Shown in pieces: positions 39,219 through 47,838 of a DNA stretch of 64,000 bases. Positions within the stretch are counted from its first letter, which is position 1; every line of letters begins with the position of its first letter. The position numbers and the translations under genes are program-made. Below the pieces are notes generated by a model, which saw only the letters and a program-made list of their open reading frames with translations, made no database searches and had not been told where the DNA came from. Origin of the DNA: Pseudomonadota bacterium (lineage in GTDB: Bacteria; Pseudomonadota; Gammaproteobacteria; Burkholderiales; Burkholderiaceae_C); assembly GCA_020161065.1 (NCBI GenBank), contig JAIUPH010000031.1, positions 1-64,000 of the forward strand, read 5' to 3'.

Positions 39219-40109
39219 ATGGTCACCAAGAAAGCCAAAGGCCTGGGTCTGGGCCTCGAAGCCCTGCTCGGCCCCAAGGTCGCCGACGCGCCCGTCTCCG
39301 GCGACAGCGCTCCGGCCACCCTGCGCCTGGAGCTGCTGCAGCCCGGCCGCTACCAGCCGCGCACGCGCATGGACGAAGGCTCGCTGTACGAGCTGGCCGA
39401 GAGCATCAAGAGCCAGGGCGTGATGCAGCCCATTCTGGTGCGGCCGGTGGCCGCCGGGCGCTACGAGATCATCGCCGGCGAACGGCGCTTCCGCGCCGCC
39501 GGCCTGGCCGGCCTCAGCGAGGTGCCGGTGCTGGTGCGCCAGGTGGCCGACGAAGCGGCCGCGGTGATGGCGCTGATCGAGAACATCCAGCGCGAAGACC
39601 TCAACCCGCTGGAAGAAGCGCAAGGCCTGCAGCGCCTGATCGACGAGTTCAAGCTCACCCACGAACAGGCCGCGCAGGCGGTGGGCCGCTCGCGCAGCGC
39701 GGCCAGCAACCTGATCCGCCTGCTGCAGCTGTCGCCGCCGGTGCAGCAGATGCTGATGGCCGGCGACCTGGAAATGGGCCACGCGCGCGCGCTGCTGCCG
39801 CTGCCCGCCGCGCAGCAGGTGATGGCGGCGCAGACGGTGGTGGCGCGCAAGCTCAGCGTGCGCGAGGCCGAAAAGCTGGCCGCCGGCCAGGCCAACGGCC
39901 GCCAGGCGCCGCTGCTGCGCGTGCGCAAGGACAAGCCGCGCGACCTGCTGCGGCTGGAAGAACAACTGTCGGATCAGTTGACGGCGACGGTCGAAATCCG
40001 CGTCCGCGGCAAGGGCAAGCAGGGCCAGCGCGGCGAGGTGGCCATCGCCTTCGGCTCGCTGGACGAGTTGAACGGCCTGCTGTCCAAGCTGGGCCTGCCC
40101 GCGCAGTAA
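39219..40109 (+). CDS. parB: Chromosome-partitioning protein ParB (Spo0J)
   Basis: 296 residues from ATG 39219. The opening KKAKGLGLGLEALLG matches the ParA-stimulating N-terminus. The CTPase/spreading domain has QPRTRMDEGSLYELAESIK, GVMQPILVRP and GERRFRAA; the helix-turn-helix follows (THEQAAQAVGRSRSAASNLIRLL). The C-terminal ~60 residues form the dimerisation domain. It binds the parS sites in mnmG and rsmG. Unlike in most relatives, it is separated from parA by three other genes plus a small membrane protein gene. Confidence 0.97.
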   Translation: MVTKKAKGLGLGLEALLGPKVADAPVSGDSAPATLRLELLQPGRYQPRTRMDEGSLYELAESIKSQGVMQPILVRPVAAGRYEIIAGERRFRAAGLAGLSEVPVLVRQVADEAAAVMALIENIQREDLNPLEEAQGLQRLIDEFKLTHEQAAQAVGRSRSAASNLIRLLQLSPPVQQMLMAGDLEMGHARALLPLPAAQQVMAAQTVVARKLSVREAEKLAAGQANGRQAPLLRVRKDKPRDLLRLEEQLSDQLTATVEIRVRGKGKQGQRGEVAIAFGSLDELNGLLSKLGLPAQ

Positions 40110-40132
40110 GCCCGGCGCCAGCCAGGCACGAC

Positions 40133-40157
40133 GCGGCGCGGCGCGGCGCGGCGCGGC
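40133..40157. repeat. GCGGC pentanucleotide microsatellite, five copies
   Basis: Five perfect tandem copies of GCGGC, followed by GGC, lie 23 nt after the parB stop. The unit is outside coding sequence. It could vary in copy number by slippage; any effect on the parB 3' end or on prkA transcription is unknown. Confidence 0.85.
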
Positions 40158-40171
40158 GGCAGACCGCGCGT

Positions 40172-40195
40172 TTGGCACGTCAGTTGGCACGTCAG
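40172..40195. repeat. 12-bp tandem duplication upstream of the sigma-54 promoter
   Basis: TTGGCACGTCAG occurs twice in perfect tandem (40172-40183, 40184-40195), about 55-75 nt upstream of the -24 element. The position suits an activator-binding site, but the unit itself resembles a -24 box (TTGGCACG), so it may equally be a decayed or duplicated promoter half. Confidence 0.7.
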
Positions 40196-40248
40196 CGCGC
40201 ACGGCACTTGGCGCGTTGTGGATCGATGAAGCGCCGCCCTCGGCAAGC

Positions 40249-40263
40249 GGCACATGTCTTGCA
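40249..40263 (+). promoter_or_regulatory. Sigma-54 promoter of the prkA operon
   Basis: GGCAC (40249-40253), five bases, then TTGCA (40259-40263), with GG and GC exactly 10 nt apart, matches the -24/-12 pattern recognised by RpoN. The start of transcription would be near 40274, giving a leader of about 220 nt before prkA. In enteric bacteria the homologous yeaGH operon is reported to respond to nitrogen limitation through NtrC and sigma-54, which agrees with this assignment. Confidence 0.75.
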
Positions 40264-40496
40264 TAGTCGACATCAGCCGCCAGATCGAGAAACAGAACCG
40301 CAATGGTCGTTCTCTTTCCTGCACTGGCAGGCGCAGAATGAACCATCCTGAGATCGCGTCGTCACAGCCGGTGACACGCTGACCGGAAAGCTCTGATGGA
40401 GCCTGGGCCTCGTACGGCCGGGACTTCATCAGAACTTCCCAGGCCCGGCCGCAGCCATCCCGCTTCGGCCGCGCCTTCCCTCACCAGGAGGTCCGC

Positions 40497-42419
40497 ATGG
40501 ACGTGATGAGCAGTCTCAAGGCCCGCTACGAGCGGCTGCGAGAAGAAGAGATGTCCCTCGAGGACTATCTCGCCGAGTGCAAGCGCAACCCGCTGGCCTA
40601 TGCCACCGCCGCCGAGCGCATGCTCAAGGCGATCGGCGAGCCGACCACGATCGACACGCGCAACGATCCCCGGCTGTCGCGCCTGTTCGCCAACAAGGTC
40701 ATCAAGACCTACCCCGCGTTCGCCGAGTTCTTCGGCATGGAAGACGCCATCGAGCAGGTGGTGTCGTACTTCCGCCATGCGGCGCAGGGGCTGGAAGAGA
40801 AAAAGCAGATCCTCTACCTGCTGGGCCCGGTGGGCGGCGGCAAGAGCTCGATCGCCGAGCGGCTGAAGCAGTTGATGGAGCAGGTGCCCTTCTACGCGTT
40901 GAAAGGCTCGCCGGTGAACGAGTCGCCGCTGGGCCTGTTCGACGCCACCGAAGACGGCGCCCTGCTGGAACAGCAGTACGGCATTCCGCGCCGCTACCTC
41001 AACCGCATCCTGAGCCCCTGGGCCGTCAAGCGGCTGGAAGAGTTCGGCGGCGACATCCGGCAGTTCAAGGTGGTCAAGCGCTACCCGTCGATCCTGCGGC
41101 AGATCGGCATCAGCAAGACCGAGCCGGGCGACGAGAACAACCAGGACATCAGCTCGCTGGTCGGCAAGGTCGACATCCGCAAGCTGGAGACCTATGCGCA
41201 GGACGACCCCGACGCCTACAGCTACAGCGGCGGCCTGTGCCTGGCCAACCAGGGCCTGCTGGAGTTCGTGGAGATGTTCAAGGCGCCGATCAAGGTGCTG
41301 CACCCGCTGCTCACGGCCACGCAGGAAGGCAACTTCAAGGGCACCGAAGGCTTCGGCGCCATCCCCTTCGACGGCGTGATCCTCGCGCACAGCAATGAAA
41401 GCGAGTGGAAGGCCTTCCGCAACAACAAGAACAACGAGGCCTTCCTCGACCGCATCTACATCGTCAAGGTGCCGTACTGCCTGCGCGTCTCGGAAGAGAT
41501 CAAGATCTACGACAAGCTGCTGAAGAACAGCAGCCTCGCGCAGGCCACCTGCGCGCCGGGCACGCTGAAGATGATGAGCCAGTTCGCCATCCTCACGCGC
41601 GTGAAGGAGCCCGAGAACAGCAGCCTGTTCAGCAAGATGCTGGTCTACGACGGCGAGAACCTCAAGGACACCGACCCGCGCGCCAAGAGCTACCAGGAAT
41701 ACCGCGACTATGCCGGCGTCGACGAAGGCATGACCGGCATCAGCACGCGCTTTGCCTACAAGATCATCTCCAAGGTCTTCAACTTCGACAGCACCGAGGT
41801 CGCCGCCAACCCCGTGCACCTGATGTACGTGCTGGAGCAGCAGATCGAGCGCGAGCAGTTCCCGCCCGAGGTGGAGCAGAAGTACCTCGCCTTCATCAAG
41901 GAGCACCTGGCCACGCGCTATGCCGAGTTCATCGGCAAGGAGATCCAGACCGCTTACCTGGAAAGTTATTCCGAGTACGGCCAGAACATCTTCGACCGCT
42001 ACGTGACCTACGCCGACTACTGGATCCAGGACCACGAGTACCGCGACACCGACACCGGCGAGGTGTTCGACCGCGCCAGCCTGAACGCCGAGCTGGAGAA
42101 GATCGAGAAGCCCGCGGGCATCGCCAATCCCAAGGACTTCCGCAACGAGATCGTCAACTTCGTGCTGCGCGCGCGTGCCAACAACCAGGGCAAGAACCCG
42201 GTGTGGACCAGCTACGAGAAGCTGCGCGCGGTGATCGAGAAGAAGATGTTCTCCAACACCGAGGAACTGCTGCCGGTGATCAGCTTCAACGCCAAGGCCA
42301 GCGCCGACGAGGCGAAGAAGCACGAGGACTTCGTCACCCGCATGGTCGCCAAGGGCTACACGCCCAAGCAGGTGCGGCTGCTGTGCGAGTGGTACCTGCG
42401 GGTGAGGAAGAGCAGCTAA
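40497..42419 (+). CDS. prkA: PrkA-family serine protein kinase (YeaG)
   Basis: 640 residues, full length; AGGAGGT at 40486-40492 fixes the start. The N-terminal AAA+ domain has Walker A GPVGGGKSS near 116-124 and FDATEDGALLEQQYGI; the C-terminal domain shows distant similarity to eukaryotic kinases and ends with KGYTPKQVRLLCEWYLRV. Members are induced in stationary phase and stress; both kinase and protease activities have been reported in the family. It is first in the conserved trio with yeaH and spoVR. Its promoter is probably sigma-54 type. Confidence 0.96.
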   Translation: MDVMSSLKARYERLREEEMSLEDYLAECKRNPLAYATAAERMLKAIGEPTTIDTRNDPRLSRLFANKVIKTYPAFAEFFGMEDAIEQVVSYFRHAAQGLEEKKQILYLLGPVGGGKSSIAERLKQLMEQVPFYALKGSPVNESPLGLFDATEDGALLEQQYGIPRRYLNRILSPWAVKRLEEFGGDIRQFKVVKRYPSILRQIGISKTEPGDENNQDISSLVGKVDIRKLETYAQDDPDAYSYSGGLCLANQGLLEFVEMFKAPIKVLHPLLTATQEGNFKGTEGFGAIPFDGVILAHSNESEWKAFRNNKNNEAFLDRIYIVKVPYCLRVSEEIKIYDKLLKNSSLAQATCAPGTLKMMSQFAILTRVKEPENSSLFSKMLVYDGENLKDTDPRAKSYQEYRDYAGVDEGMTGISTRFAYKIISKVFNFDSTEVAANPVHLMYVLEQQIEREQFPPEVEQKYLAFIKEHLATRYAEFIGKEIQTAYLESYSEYGQNIFDRYVTYADYWIQDHEYRDTDTGEVFDRASLNAELEKIEKPAGIANPKDFRNEIVNFVLRARANNQGKNPVWTSYEKLRAVIEKKMFSNTEELLPVISFNAKASADEAKKHEDFVTRMVAKGYTPKQVRLLCEWYLRVRKSS

Positions 42420-42431
42420 AAGGGGCCGCGC

Positions 42432-43721
42432 ATGCTGCAGTCCATCATCGATCGGCGGCTGGCGGGCAAAAACAAGTCCATCGGCAACCGTGAGCGTTTC
42501 CTGCGCCGCTACAAGGACCAGGTGCGCGAGGCGGTCAAGCGCGCGATCGACGGCCGCGGCATCCGCGACATCGAGCGCGGCGAGGACATCCACATCCCCA
42601 AGCGCGACATCAGCGAGCCCGTCTTCGGCCACGGCCAGGGCGGCGTGCGCGAGGTGGTGCACCCGGGCAACAAGGACTACGTGCGCGGCGACCGCATCGA
42701 GCGGCCCAAAGGCGGCCAGGGCGGCGGCAGCGGCTCGGGCCAGGCCAGCGATTCCGGCGAAGGCGAGGACGACTTCGTCTTCACGCTGTCGAAGGAAGAG
42801 TTCATGCAGGTCTTCTTCGAAGACCTGGCGCTGCCGCACCTGATCCGCACCCAGCTTGCCGAGGTGCCCGAGTGGAAGAGCCAGCGCGCCGGCTACTCCA
42901 GCGACGGCACGCCCAACAACCTGCACGTGGTGCGCAGCATGCGCGGCGCCATCGGCCGGCGCATCGCGATCGGCGCCGGCAGCCGGCGCGAGCTGCGCGA
43001 GATGCAGGACCGGCTGGCCGAGCTGAAGACGGCCTGCAAGCCCGGCGACGCCGCCGCCGAACGCGCGATCAAGGCGCTGGAAGCGGAGATCGAGCAGTTG
43101 CGCGCGCGGCTCGAACGCATTCCCTATCTCGACCCGATCGACCTGCGCTACCGCAGCCGCATCCGCGTGCCGGTGCCCACCAGCAAGGCGGTGATGTTCT
43201 GCCTGATGGACGTCTCGGGCTCGATGGACGAAGGGCGCAAGGAGTTGTCCAAGCGCTTCTTCATCCTGCTGTACCTGTTCCTGACGCGGCACTACGAGAA
43301 GATCGAGCTCGTCTTCATCCGCCACCACACGCAGGCGCAGGAGGTCACCGAAGACGAGTTCTTCCACGCCCGCGAGACCGGCGGCACCGTCGTCAGCTCG
43401 GCGCTGGTGCTGATGGAAGAGATCATCCGCGCGCGCTACAGCCCGTCGGAATGGAACATCTACGGCGCGCAGGCCAGCGACGGCGACAACTGGCACCACG
43501 ACAGCGGCCGCTGCCGCGAGTTGCTCAACGACAAGATCCTGCCGCTGTGCCGCTACTACGCCTACGTGCAGGTGGCCGAGGAAGAGCAGAACCTGTGGGA
43601 GGAGTACACCCAGCTGCTGGAGGTCAACCGCCACTTCGCGATGCGCAAGGCCACCAGCGCCGACCAGATCTACCCGGTGTTCCGCGAGCTGTTCAAGAAG
43701 GAAGGGGCGAAGGCAGCATGA
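42432..43721 (+). CDS. yeaH: DUF444 protein YeaH
   Basis: 429 residues. MLQSIIDRRLAGKNKSIGNRERFLRRYK is a typical DUF444 opening; a Gly/Ser-rich linker follows near 95-110 and a von Willebrand factor A-like domain with a MIDAS-type motif (CLMDVSGSMDEG) in the C-terminal half. The conserved FIRHHTQAQEVTEDEFFHARETGGTVVSSAL stretch is visible. The function is unknown, but it is almost always encoded with PrkA and SpoVR and is thought to act with them. 12 nt after prkA. Confidence 0.95.
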   Translation: MLQSIIDRRLAGKNKSIGNRERFLRRYKDQVREAVKRAIDGRGIRDIERGEDIHIPKRDISEPVFGHGQGGVREVVHPGNKDYVRGDRIERPKGGQGGGSGSGQASDSGEGEDDFVFTLSKEEFMQVFFEDLALPHLIRTQLAEVPEWKSQRAGYSSDGTPNNLHVVRSMRGAIGRRIAIGAGSRRELREMQDRLAELKTACKPGDAAAERAIKALEAEIEQLRARLERIPYLDPIDLRYRSRIRVPVPTSKAVMFCLMDVSGSMDEGRKELSKRFFILLYLFLTRHYEKIELVFIRHHTQAQEVTEDEFFHARETGGTVVSSALVLMEEIIRARYSPSEWNIYGAQASDGDNWHHDSGRCRELLNDKILPLCRYYAYVQVAEEEQNLWEEYTQLLEVNRHFAMRKATSADQIYPVFRELFKKEGAKAA

Positions 43722-45277
43722 GAGCTTCATCGGTTGCACGCACCCTGCTCACCGAACCGATCGCGCTGGACCAGCGTCCCGGCGAGCCGCTGCCCGGGCC
43801 CAGCGACTGGTCGTTCGAGCTGATCGAGGACTACCACCGCATCATCAGGGCCACCGCCGCGCGCTTCGGACTCGACACCTATCCCAACCAGCTGGAGATC
43901 ATCACCGCCGAGCAGATGATGGACGCCTACGCCAGCGTGGGCATGCCGGTGAACTACCGCCACTGGAGCTACGGCAAGGAGTTCATCGCCACCGAGAAGA
44001 ACTACAAGCGCGGCCACATGGGCCTGGCCTACGAGATCGTCATCAACGCCAACCCCTGCATCAGCTACCTGATGGAAGAGAACACGATGGCGATGCAGGC
44101 GCTGGTGATCGCGCACGCCGCCTACGGCCACAACAGCTTCTTCAAGGGCAACTACCTGTTCCGCATGTGGACCGATGCGGCGTCGATCATCGACTACCTC
44201 GTCTACGCCAAGGACTACGTGGTGAAGTGCGAGGAGAAGCACGGCCTCGACGCGGTGGAGACCTTCCTCGACAGCTGCCACGCGCTGGCCAACCACGGCG
44301 TGGACCGCTACCGCCGCCCCAGCCGCAAGACGCTGGCGCAGGAACTCTCGGCGCGCCAGGAGCGCGAGGCCTATGCGCAGCAGCAGGTCAACGACCTCTG
44401 GCGCACGCTGCCGCGGCGCGCCGACAAGGCCGAGGAAGAGAAGGAAAGCAAGCGCTTCCCCGAAGAGCCGCAGGAAAACCTGCTGTACTTCATCGAGAAG
44501 AACGCGCCGCTGCTGGAGCCCTGGCAGCGCGAGATCGTGCGCATCGTGCGCAAGGTGGCGCAGTACTTCTACCCGCAGCGCCAGACGCAGGTGATGAACG
44601 AAGGCTGGGCCACCTTCTGGCACCACAAGCTGCTCAACCAGATGTACGACGACGGCTTCCTGACCGACGGCGTGATGATCGAGTGGCTGAAGTCGCACAC
44701 CAACGTCGTCTACCAGCCCAAGGTGACCGACCGCGGCTACAGCGGCATCAACCCCTATGCGCTGGGCTTCGCGATGTACACCGACATCAAGCGCATCTGC
44801 GAAGCGCCGACGCCCGAAGACCGCGAGTGGTTCCCCGACATCGCAGGCGCGCCCTGGCTGCCGACGCTGGACCACGCGATGCGCAACTTCAAGGACGAGA
44901 GCTTCGTCGGCCAGTACCTCAGCCCCAAGCTGATGCGCGACCTGCGGCTCTTCGCGATCCGCGACGACGAGCAGGAGAAGGAGCTCGAAGTCGCCGCGAT
45001 CCACGACGACGCCGGCTACCGCCGCGTGCGCGAATCGCTGTCGCGCCAGTACGACCTGGGCTCGCGCGAGCCCAACATCCAGGTCTGGAACGTCAACCTG
45101 CGCGGCGACCGTTCACTCACGCTGCGCCATTTCCAGCACAACGACCGCCCGCTGCACGAAACGGCGCAGGAGGTGCTCAAGCACGTGGCGCGGCTGTGGG
45201 GCTTCGGCGTGCACCTGGAAAGCGCCAACGCCAAGGGCGAGATCACCAAGCGCTGGACGGTGCCCGGGCCCAATTGA
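43718..45277 (+). CDS. ycgB: SpoVR-family protein (YcgB)
   Basis: 519 residues from ATG 43718, overlapping the yeaH stop. The family signature is present throughout: YPNQLEIITAEQMMDAYASVGMP, YRHWSYGK, IAHAAYGHNSFFKGNYLF, and NEGWATFWHH, all His/Glu-rich segments that suggest a metal site. SpoVR was named from a Bacillus spore cortex gene, but in proteobacteria it belongs to the prkA-yeaH stress trio. Exact biochemistry is unknown. A hairpin at 45307-45321 follows and probably ends the operon. Confidence 0.96.
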   Translation: MRASSVARTLLTEPIALDQRPGEPLPGPSDWSFELIEDYHRIIRATAARFGLDTYPNQLEIITAEQMMDAYASVGMPVNYRHWSYGKEFIATEKNYKRGHMGLAYEIVINANPCISYLMEENTMAMQALVIAHAAYGHNSFFKGNYLFRMWTDAASIIDYLVYAKDYVVKCEEKHGLDAVETFLDSCHALANHGVDRYRRPSRKTLAQELSARQEREAYAQQQVNDLWRTLPRRADKAEEEKESKRFPEEPQENLLYFIEKNAPLLEPWQREIVRIVRKVAQYFYPQRQTQVMNEGWATFWHHKLLNQMYDDGFLTDGVMIEWLKSHTNVVYQPKVTDRGYSGINPYALGFAMYTDIKRICEAPTPEDREWFPDIAGAPWLPTLDHAMRNFKDESFVGQYLSPKLMRDLRLFAIRDDEQEKELEVAAIHDDAGYRRVRESLSRQYDLGSREPNIQVWNVNLRGDRSLTLRHFQHNDRPLHETAQEVLKHVARLWGFGVHLESANAKGEITKRWTVPGPN

Positions 45278-45306
45278 GGCGAGGCGAGGCCGCGCGCTGC
45301 AAGCGG

Positions 45307-45321
45307 CCGAAGGCGCTTCGG
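45307..45321. terminator. Hairpin between convergent ycgB and FAD oxidase genes; repeated at 60778
   Basis: CCGAAG-GCG-CTTCGG is a perfect 6-bp stem with a 3-nt loop between two convergent stop codons. There is no clear T-run on either strand, so it is at best a weak or bidirectional terminator. The same hairpin, within 21 identical bases, occurs just after the pilT stop (60777-60797). Confidence 0.5.
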
Positions 45322-45329
45322 GGGTGGGC

Positions 45330-46745
45330 CTAGATCGCCAGCACCTTGCCCGGGTTCATGATGTTCTTCGGGTCCAGCGCGCGCTTGATGGTCTTCATCA
45401 TCGCGACCGCGCCCTCGCCCGTCTCGTCGACCAGGTAGCCGATCTTGTGCAGGCCGATGCCGTGCTCGCCGGTGCAGGTGCCTTCCAGCCGCTGCGCGCG
45501 CTGCACCATCTTGACGTTGAGCGCTTCCACCCGCGCCGCCTCGTCGGCGTCATTGGGATCCAGCAAATAACTCAGGTGGAAGTTGCCGTCGCCGACGTGG
45601 CCCACCACCCAGTAGGGGATGCCGGCCGCTTCCGAATCGGCCACCGATTCGTTGATGCATTCGGCCAGCCGCGAGATGGGCACGCAGGCGTCGCCCGCCT
45701 GGCAGCGGCAGCCGGGGCGCGTCTGCAGCGCGGCGAAGTAGGCCTTGTGCCGCGCCGTCCACAGCTTGGTGCGCTCTTCGGGCGTGGTGGCCCATTGAAA
45801 GTCGGTGCCGCCGAATTCGCGCGCGATGTCCTGCACCGTTTGCGCCTGCTCCTGCACGCCGGCCTCGCTGCCATGGAACTCCATCAGCAGCATCGGGCTT
45901 TCCTGCAGGCTCAGGTTCGAATGCTTGTTGACGGCGCGCACGGCGTTGGCGTCCAGCAGCTCGCAGCGCGCGATCGGCACGCCCATCTGGATCACCGCGA
46001 TCGTCGTGCGCACCGCGGCGTCGACGCTCGGAAACTGGCAGATCGCCGCGCTCACGGCCTCGGGCAGCGGGTAGAGCTTGACGGTGATCTCGGTCATCAC
46101 GCCCAGCGTGCCTTCGCTGCCGACGAACAAGCGCGTCAGGTCGTAGCCGGCCGAACTCTTCTTGGCGCGCGTGCCGGTGTGGATGACCTCGCCGGCGGCC
46201 GTCACCACGGTCAACGCCAGCACGTTCTCGCGCATCGTGCCGTAGCGCACGGCGTTGGTGCCGCTGGCCCGGGTGGCGGCCATGCCGCCGATGGAGGCAT
46301 TGGCGCCGGGGTCGATCGGGAAGAACAGGCCCGAGTCGCGGATCTCGCGGTTGAGCTGTTCGCGCGTGACGCCGGCCTGCACGGTGGCCGTCAAGTCCTC
46401 GGGGTGCACGCGCACGACGCGGTCCATGCGGCCGAGGTCGATGCTGACGCCGCCCTGCACCGCCAGCAGATGGCCTTCCAGCGAGCTGCCCACGCCGAAG
46501 GGAATCACCGGCACCGCATGCTGGTCGGCCAGCTTGACGACGGCGGCCACGTCTTCGGTGCTTTCGCAGAACACCACCACCTCGGGCGGCGTCACCGGAT
46601 AGGGCGATTCGTCGCGGCCATGCTGCTCGCGCACCGCGGCCGCCGTGGAGCAGCGCTCGCCGAAGCGCGCGCGCAGCGCCTCCAGCATCGCCGCCGGCAC
46701 CGGGCGCACCTGTTGCAGCAGTTCGGTCGGCAGCGGAGCGTTCAT
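45330..46745 (-). CDS. FAD-linked oxidase / D-lactate dehydrogenase-like (GlcD family)
   Basis: 471 residues from ATG 46745, with GGGAGA upstream. The N-terminal FAD-binding domain has PFGVGSSLEGHLLAVQGGVSID, PGANASIGGMAATRASGTNA and KKSSAGYDLTRLFVGSEGTLG; the C-terminal FAD-oxidase domain has VGHVGDGNFHLSYLLDP, GTCTGEHGIGLHKIGYL and KNIMNPGKVL. Substrate is probably D-lactate, glycolate or another 2-hydroxy acid; this cannot be fixed from the sequence. A candidate -10 (TAGAAT on the minus strand, 46778-46783) lies upstream. Confidence 0.93.
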   Translation of the reverse strand: MNAPLPTELLQQVRPVPAAMLEALRARFGERCSTAAAVREQHGRDESPYPVTPPEVVVFCESTEDVAAVVKLADQHAVPVIPFGVGSSLEGHLLAVQGGVSIDLGRMDRVVRVHPEDLTATVQAGVTREQLNREIRDSGLFFPIDPGANASIGGMAATRASGTNAVRYGTMRENVLALTVVTAAGEVIHTGTRAKKSSAGYDLTRLFVGSEGTLGVMTEITVKLYPLPEAVSAAICQFPSVDAAVRTTIAVIQMGVPIARCELLDANAVRAVNKHSNLSLQESPMLLMEFHGSEAGVQEQAQTVQDIAREFGGTDFQWATTPEERTKLWTARHKAYFAALQTRPGCRCQAGDACVPISRLAECINESVADSEAAGIPYWVVGHVGDGNFHLSYLLDPNDADEAARVEALNVKMVQRAQRLEGTCTGEHGIGLHKIGYLVDETGEGAVAMMKTIKRALDPKNIMNPGKVLAI

Positions 46746-46857
46746 CGCGGGTCTCCCAGGGCACGGACGGGGTCGCCATTCTAGGAGCCGGCCTGCGGCC
46801 GTGCCTGCGTCCGTGCATGCGTTCGTGCGCACAGCCGCTGCTAGCATCGGCCCCGAC

Positions 46858-47439
46858 ATGGCCAACCGACTTTCGCAGATCGCCACCCGCACCGGCGACG
46901 ACGGCAGCACCGGCCTCGGCGACGGCAGCCGGGTGCCCAAGAGCCATTTGCGCATCGCCGCGATGGGCGATGTCGACGAGCTGAACTCCAGCCTCGGCGT
47001 GCTGCTGGCCGAGCCGCTGCCCGCCGACGTGCGCGAGCTGCTGGTGGTGATCCAGCACGAGCTGTTCAACCTGGGCGGCGAGCTGTCGATCCCCGGCTAC
47101 GAGCTGCTGAAGGCCGACGCCGTGCTGCGCCTGGACGAAGCGCTGGCGCACTACAACGCCGCGTTGCCGCGCTTGAAGGAGTTCATCCTGCCGGCCGGCA
47201 CCCGCAGTGCGGCGCTGGCCCACGTGAGCCGCACGATCGCGCGCCGCGCCGAGCGCGCGTTGGTGCTGTTGGCGGCGCAGGTCCAGGTCAACGCAGCGCC
47301 CCGCCAGTACCTGAACCGCCTGTCGGACCTGATGTTCGTGCTGGCCCGCGTGCTCAACCGCGCCAACCTCGACGGCCTGGGCGGCGACGACGTGTATTGG
47401 CATTCCGAGCGACTGGCGCGCGACGCCGACGCGCCGTAG
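46858..47439 (+). CDS. Cob(I)alamin adenosyltransferase, PduO type
   Basis: 193 residues from ATG 46858. The PduO-type ATP site TRTGDDGSTGLGDGSRVPK at the start, GDVDELNSSLGVLL, and SRTIARRAERALV near residue 120 are diagnostic. It adds the adenosyl group to cobalamin to make adenosylcobalamin. No cobalamin enzyme lies in the window; divergent from the FAD oxidase by 112 nt. A possible -10 (TAGCAT, 46842-46847) lies just upstream. Confidence 0.95.
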   Translation: MANRLSQIATRTGDDGSTGLGDGSRVPKSHLRIAAMGDVDELNSSLGVLLAEPLPADVRELLVVIQHELFNLGGELSIPGYELLKADAVLRLDEALAHYNAALPRLKEFILPAGTRSAALAHVSRTIARRAERALVLLAAQVQVNAAPRQYLNRLSDLMFVLARVLNRANLDGLGGDDVYWHSERLARDADAP

Positions 47440-47467
47440 CCGCGGCGGCCGCGCCGCTCCGTACGGT

Positions 47468-47782
47468 TCAGTACGTCAGCGTGCGGCCGCCCACGTCGAC
47501 CCGCACCACCGCCTGCCCCAGCGCCACCACCACGGCGCGCGCGAAGGCCTCGCGGAACTCGGCATCGTCCCGGAAGCGCGCCGGCCCCGCGGCATCGGCC
47601 AGCGCCAGCACCTTTTCGGCCGTCAGCACCTTGCCGCTGGCGCGCAGCGGCTCGCAGTCGTTGGCCACGTATTGCTGGTCCAGCCAGCGGCGCGCCTCGT
47701 CGGCCGCCAGGCCGGCGGCGCCGTGCACCGGAATCTCGAACTCGGTGCGCGCATCGAAGCTCACGAACACGTCCTGTCGCAT
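47468..47782 (-). CDS. Hypothetical small protein
   Basis: 104 residues from ATG 47782. It has no signal peptide or membrane helix and no recognised family. The sequence is balanced and looks folded: VFVSFDARTEFEIPVHG, RRWLDQQYVANDCEPLRASGK, and a C-terminal strand VVRVDVGGRTL. It lies 56 nt downstream of the DAHP synthase gene on the same strand, so it may be in that transcription unit. Codon bias fits a real gene. Confidence 0.65.
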   Translation of the reverse strand: MRQDVFVSFDARTEFEIPVHGAAGLAADEARRWLDQQYVANDCEPLRASGKVLTAEKVLALADAAGPARFRDDAEFREAFARAVVVALGQAVVRVDVGGRTLTY

Positions 47783-47838
47783 CGCCAACCACCTCCGTAG
47801 CCGGGCAGCATAACGGCGCCCGGCAGCGGCGGCTTGCG

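Larger units (their letters stand above)
40110..40496. other. 387-nt intergenic region between parB and prkA
   Basis: No gene is seen. From left to right it holds a GCGGC microsatellite, a 12-bp tandem duplication and a sigma-54 promoter (each listed separately), then about 220 nt of 5' leader before prkA. The leader contains an inverted-repeat-like GGGAACTTC/ GAAGTCC-type segment near 40420-40440 of uncertain meaning. G+C is lower here than in coding sequence, as expected for a regulatory region. Confidence 0.7.

Noticed and set aside
40172-40195. TTGGCACG duplicate as an additional sigma-54 promoter
   Set aside because: The -12 GC is replaced by GG at the required spacing in the first copy and missing in the second; kept only as a repeat or possible activator site.
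40201-40225. Possible DnaA box (TTGTGGATC) and hence oriC after parB
   Set aside because: Only one poor match to TTATCCACA/TGTGGATAA and no cluster or AT-rich unwinding element; oriC cannot be placed here.
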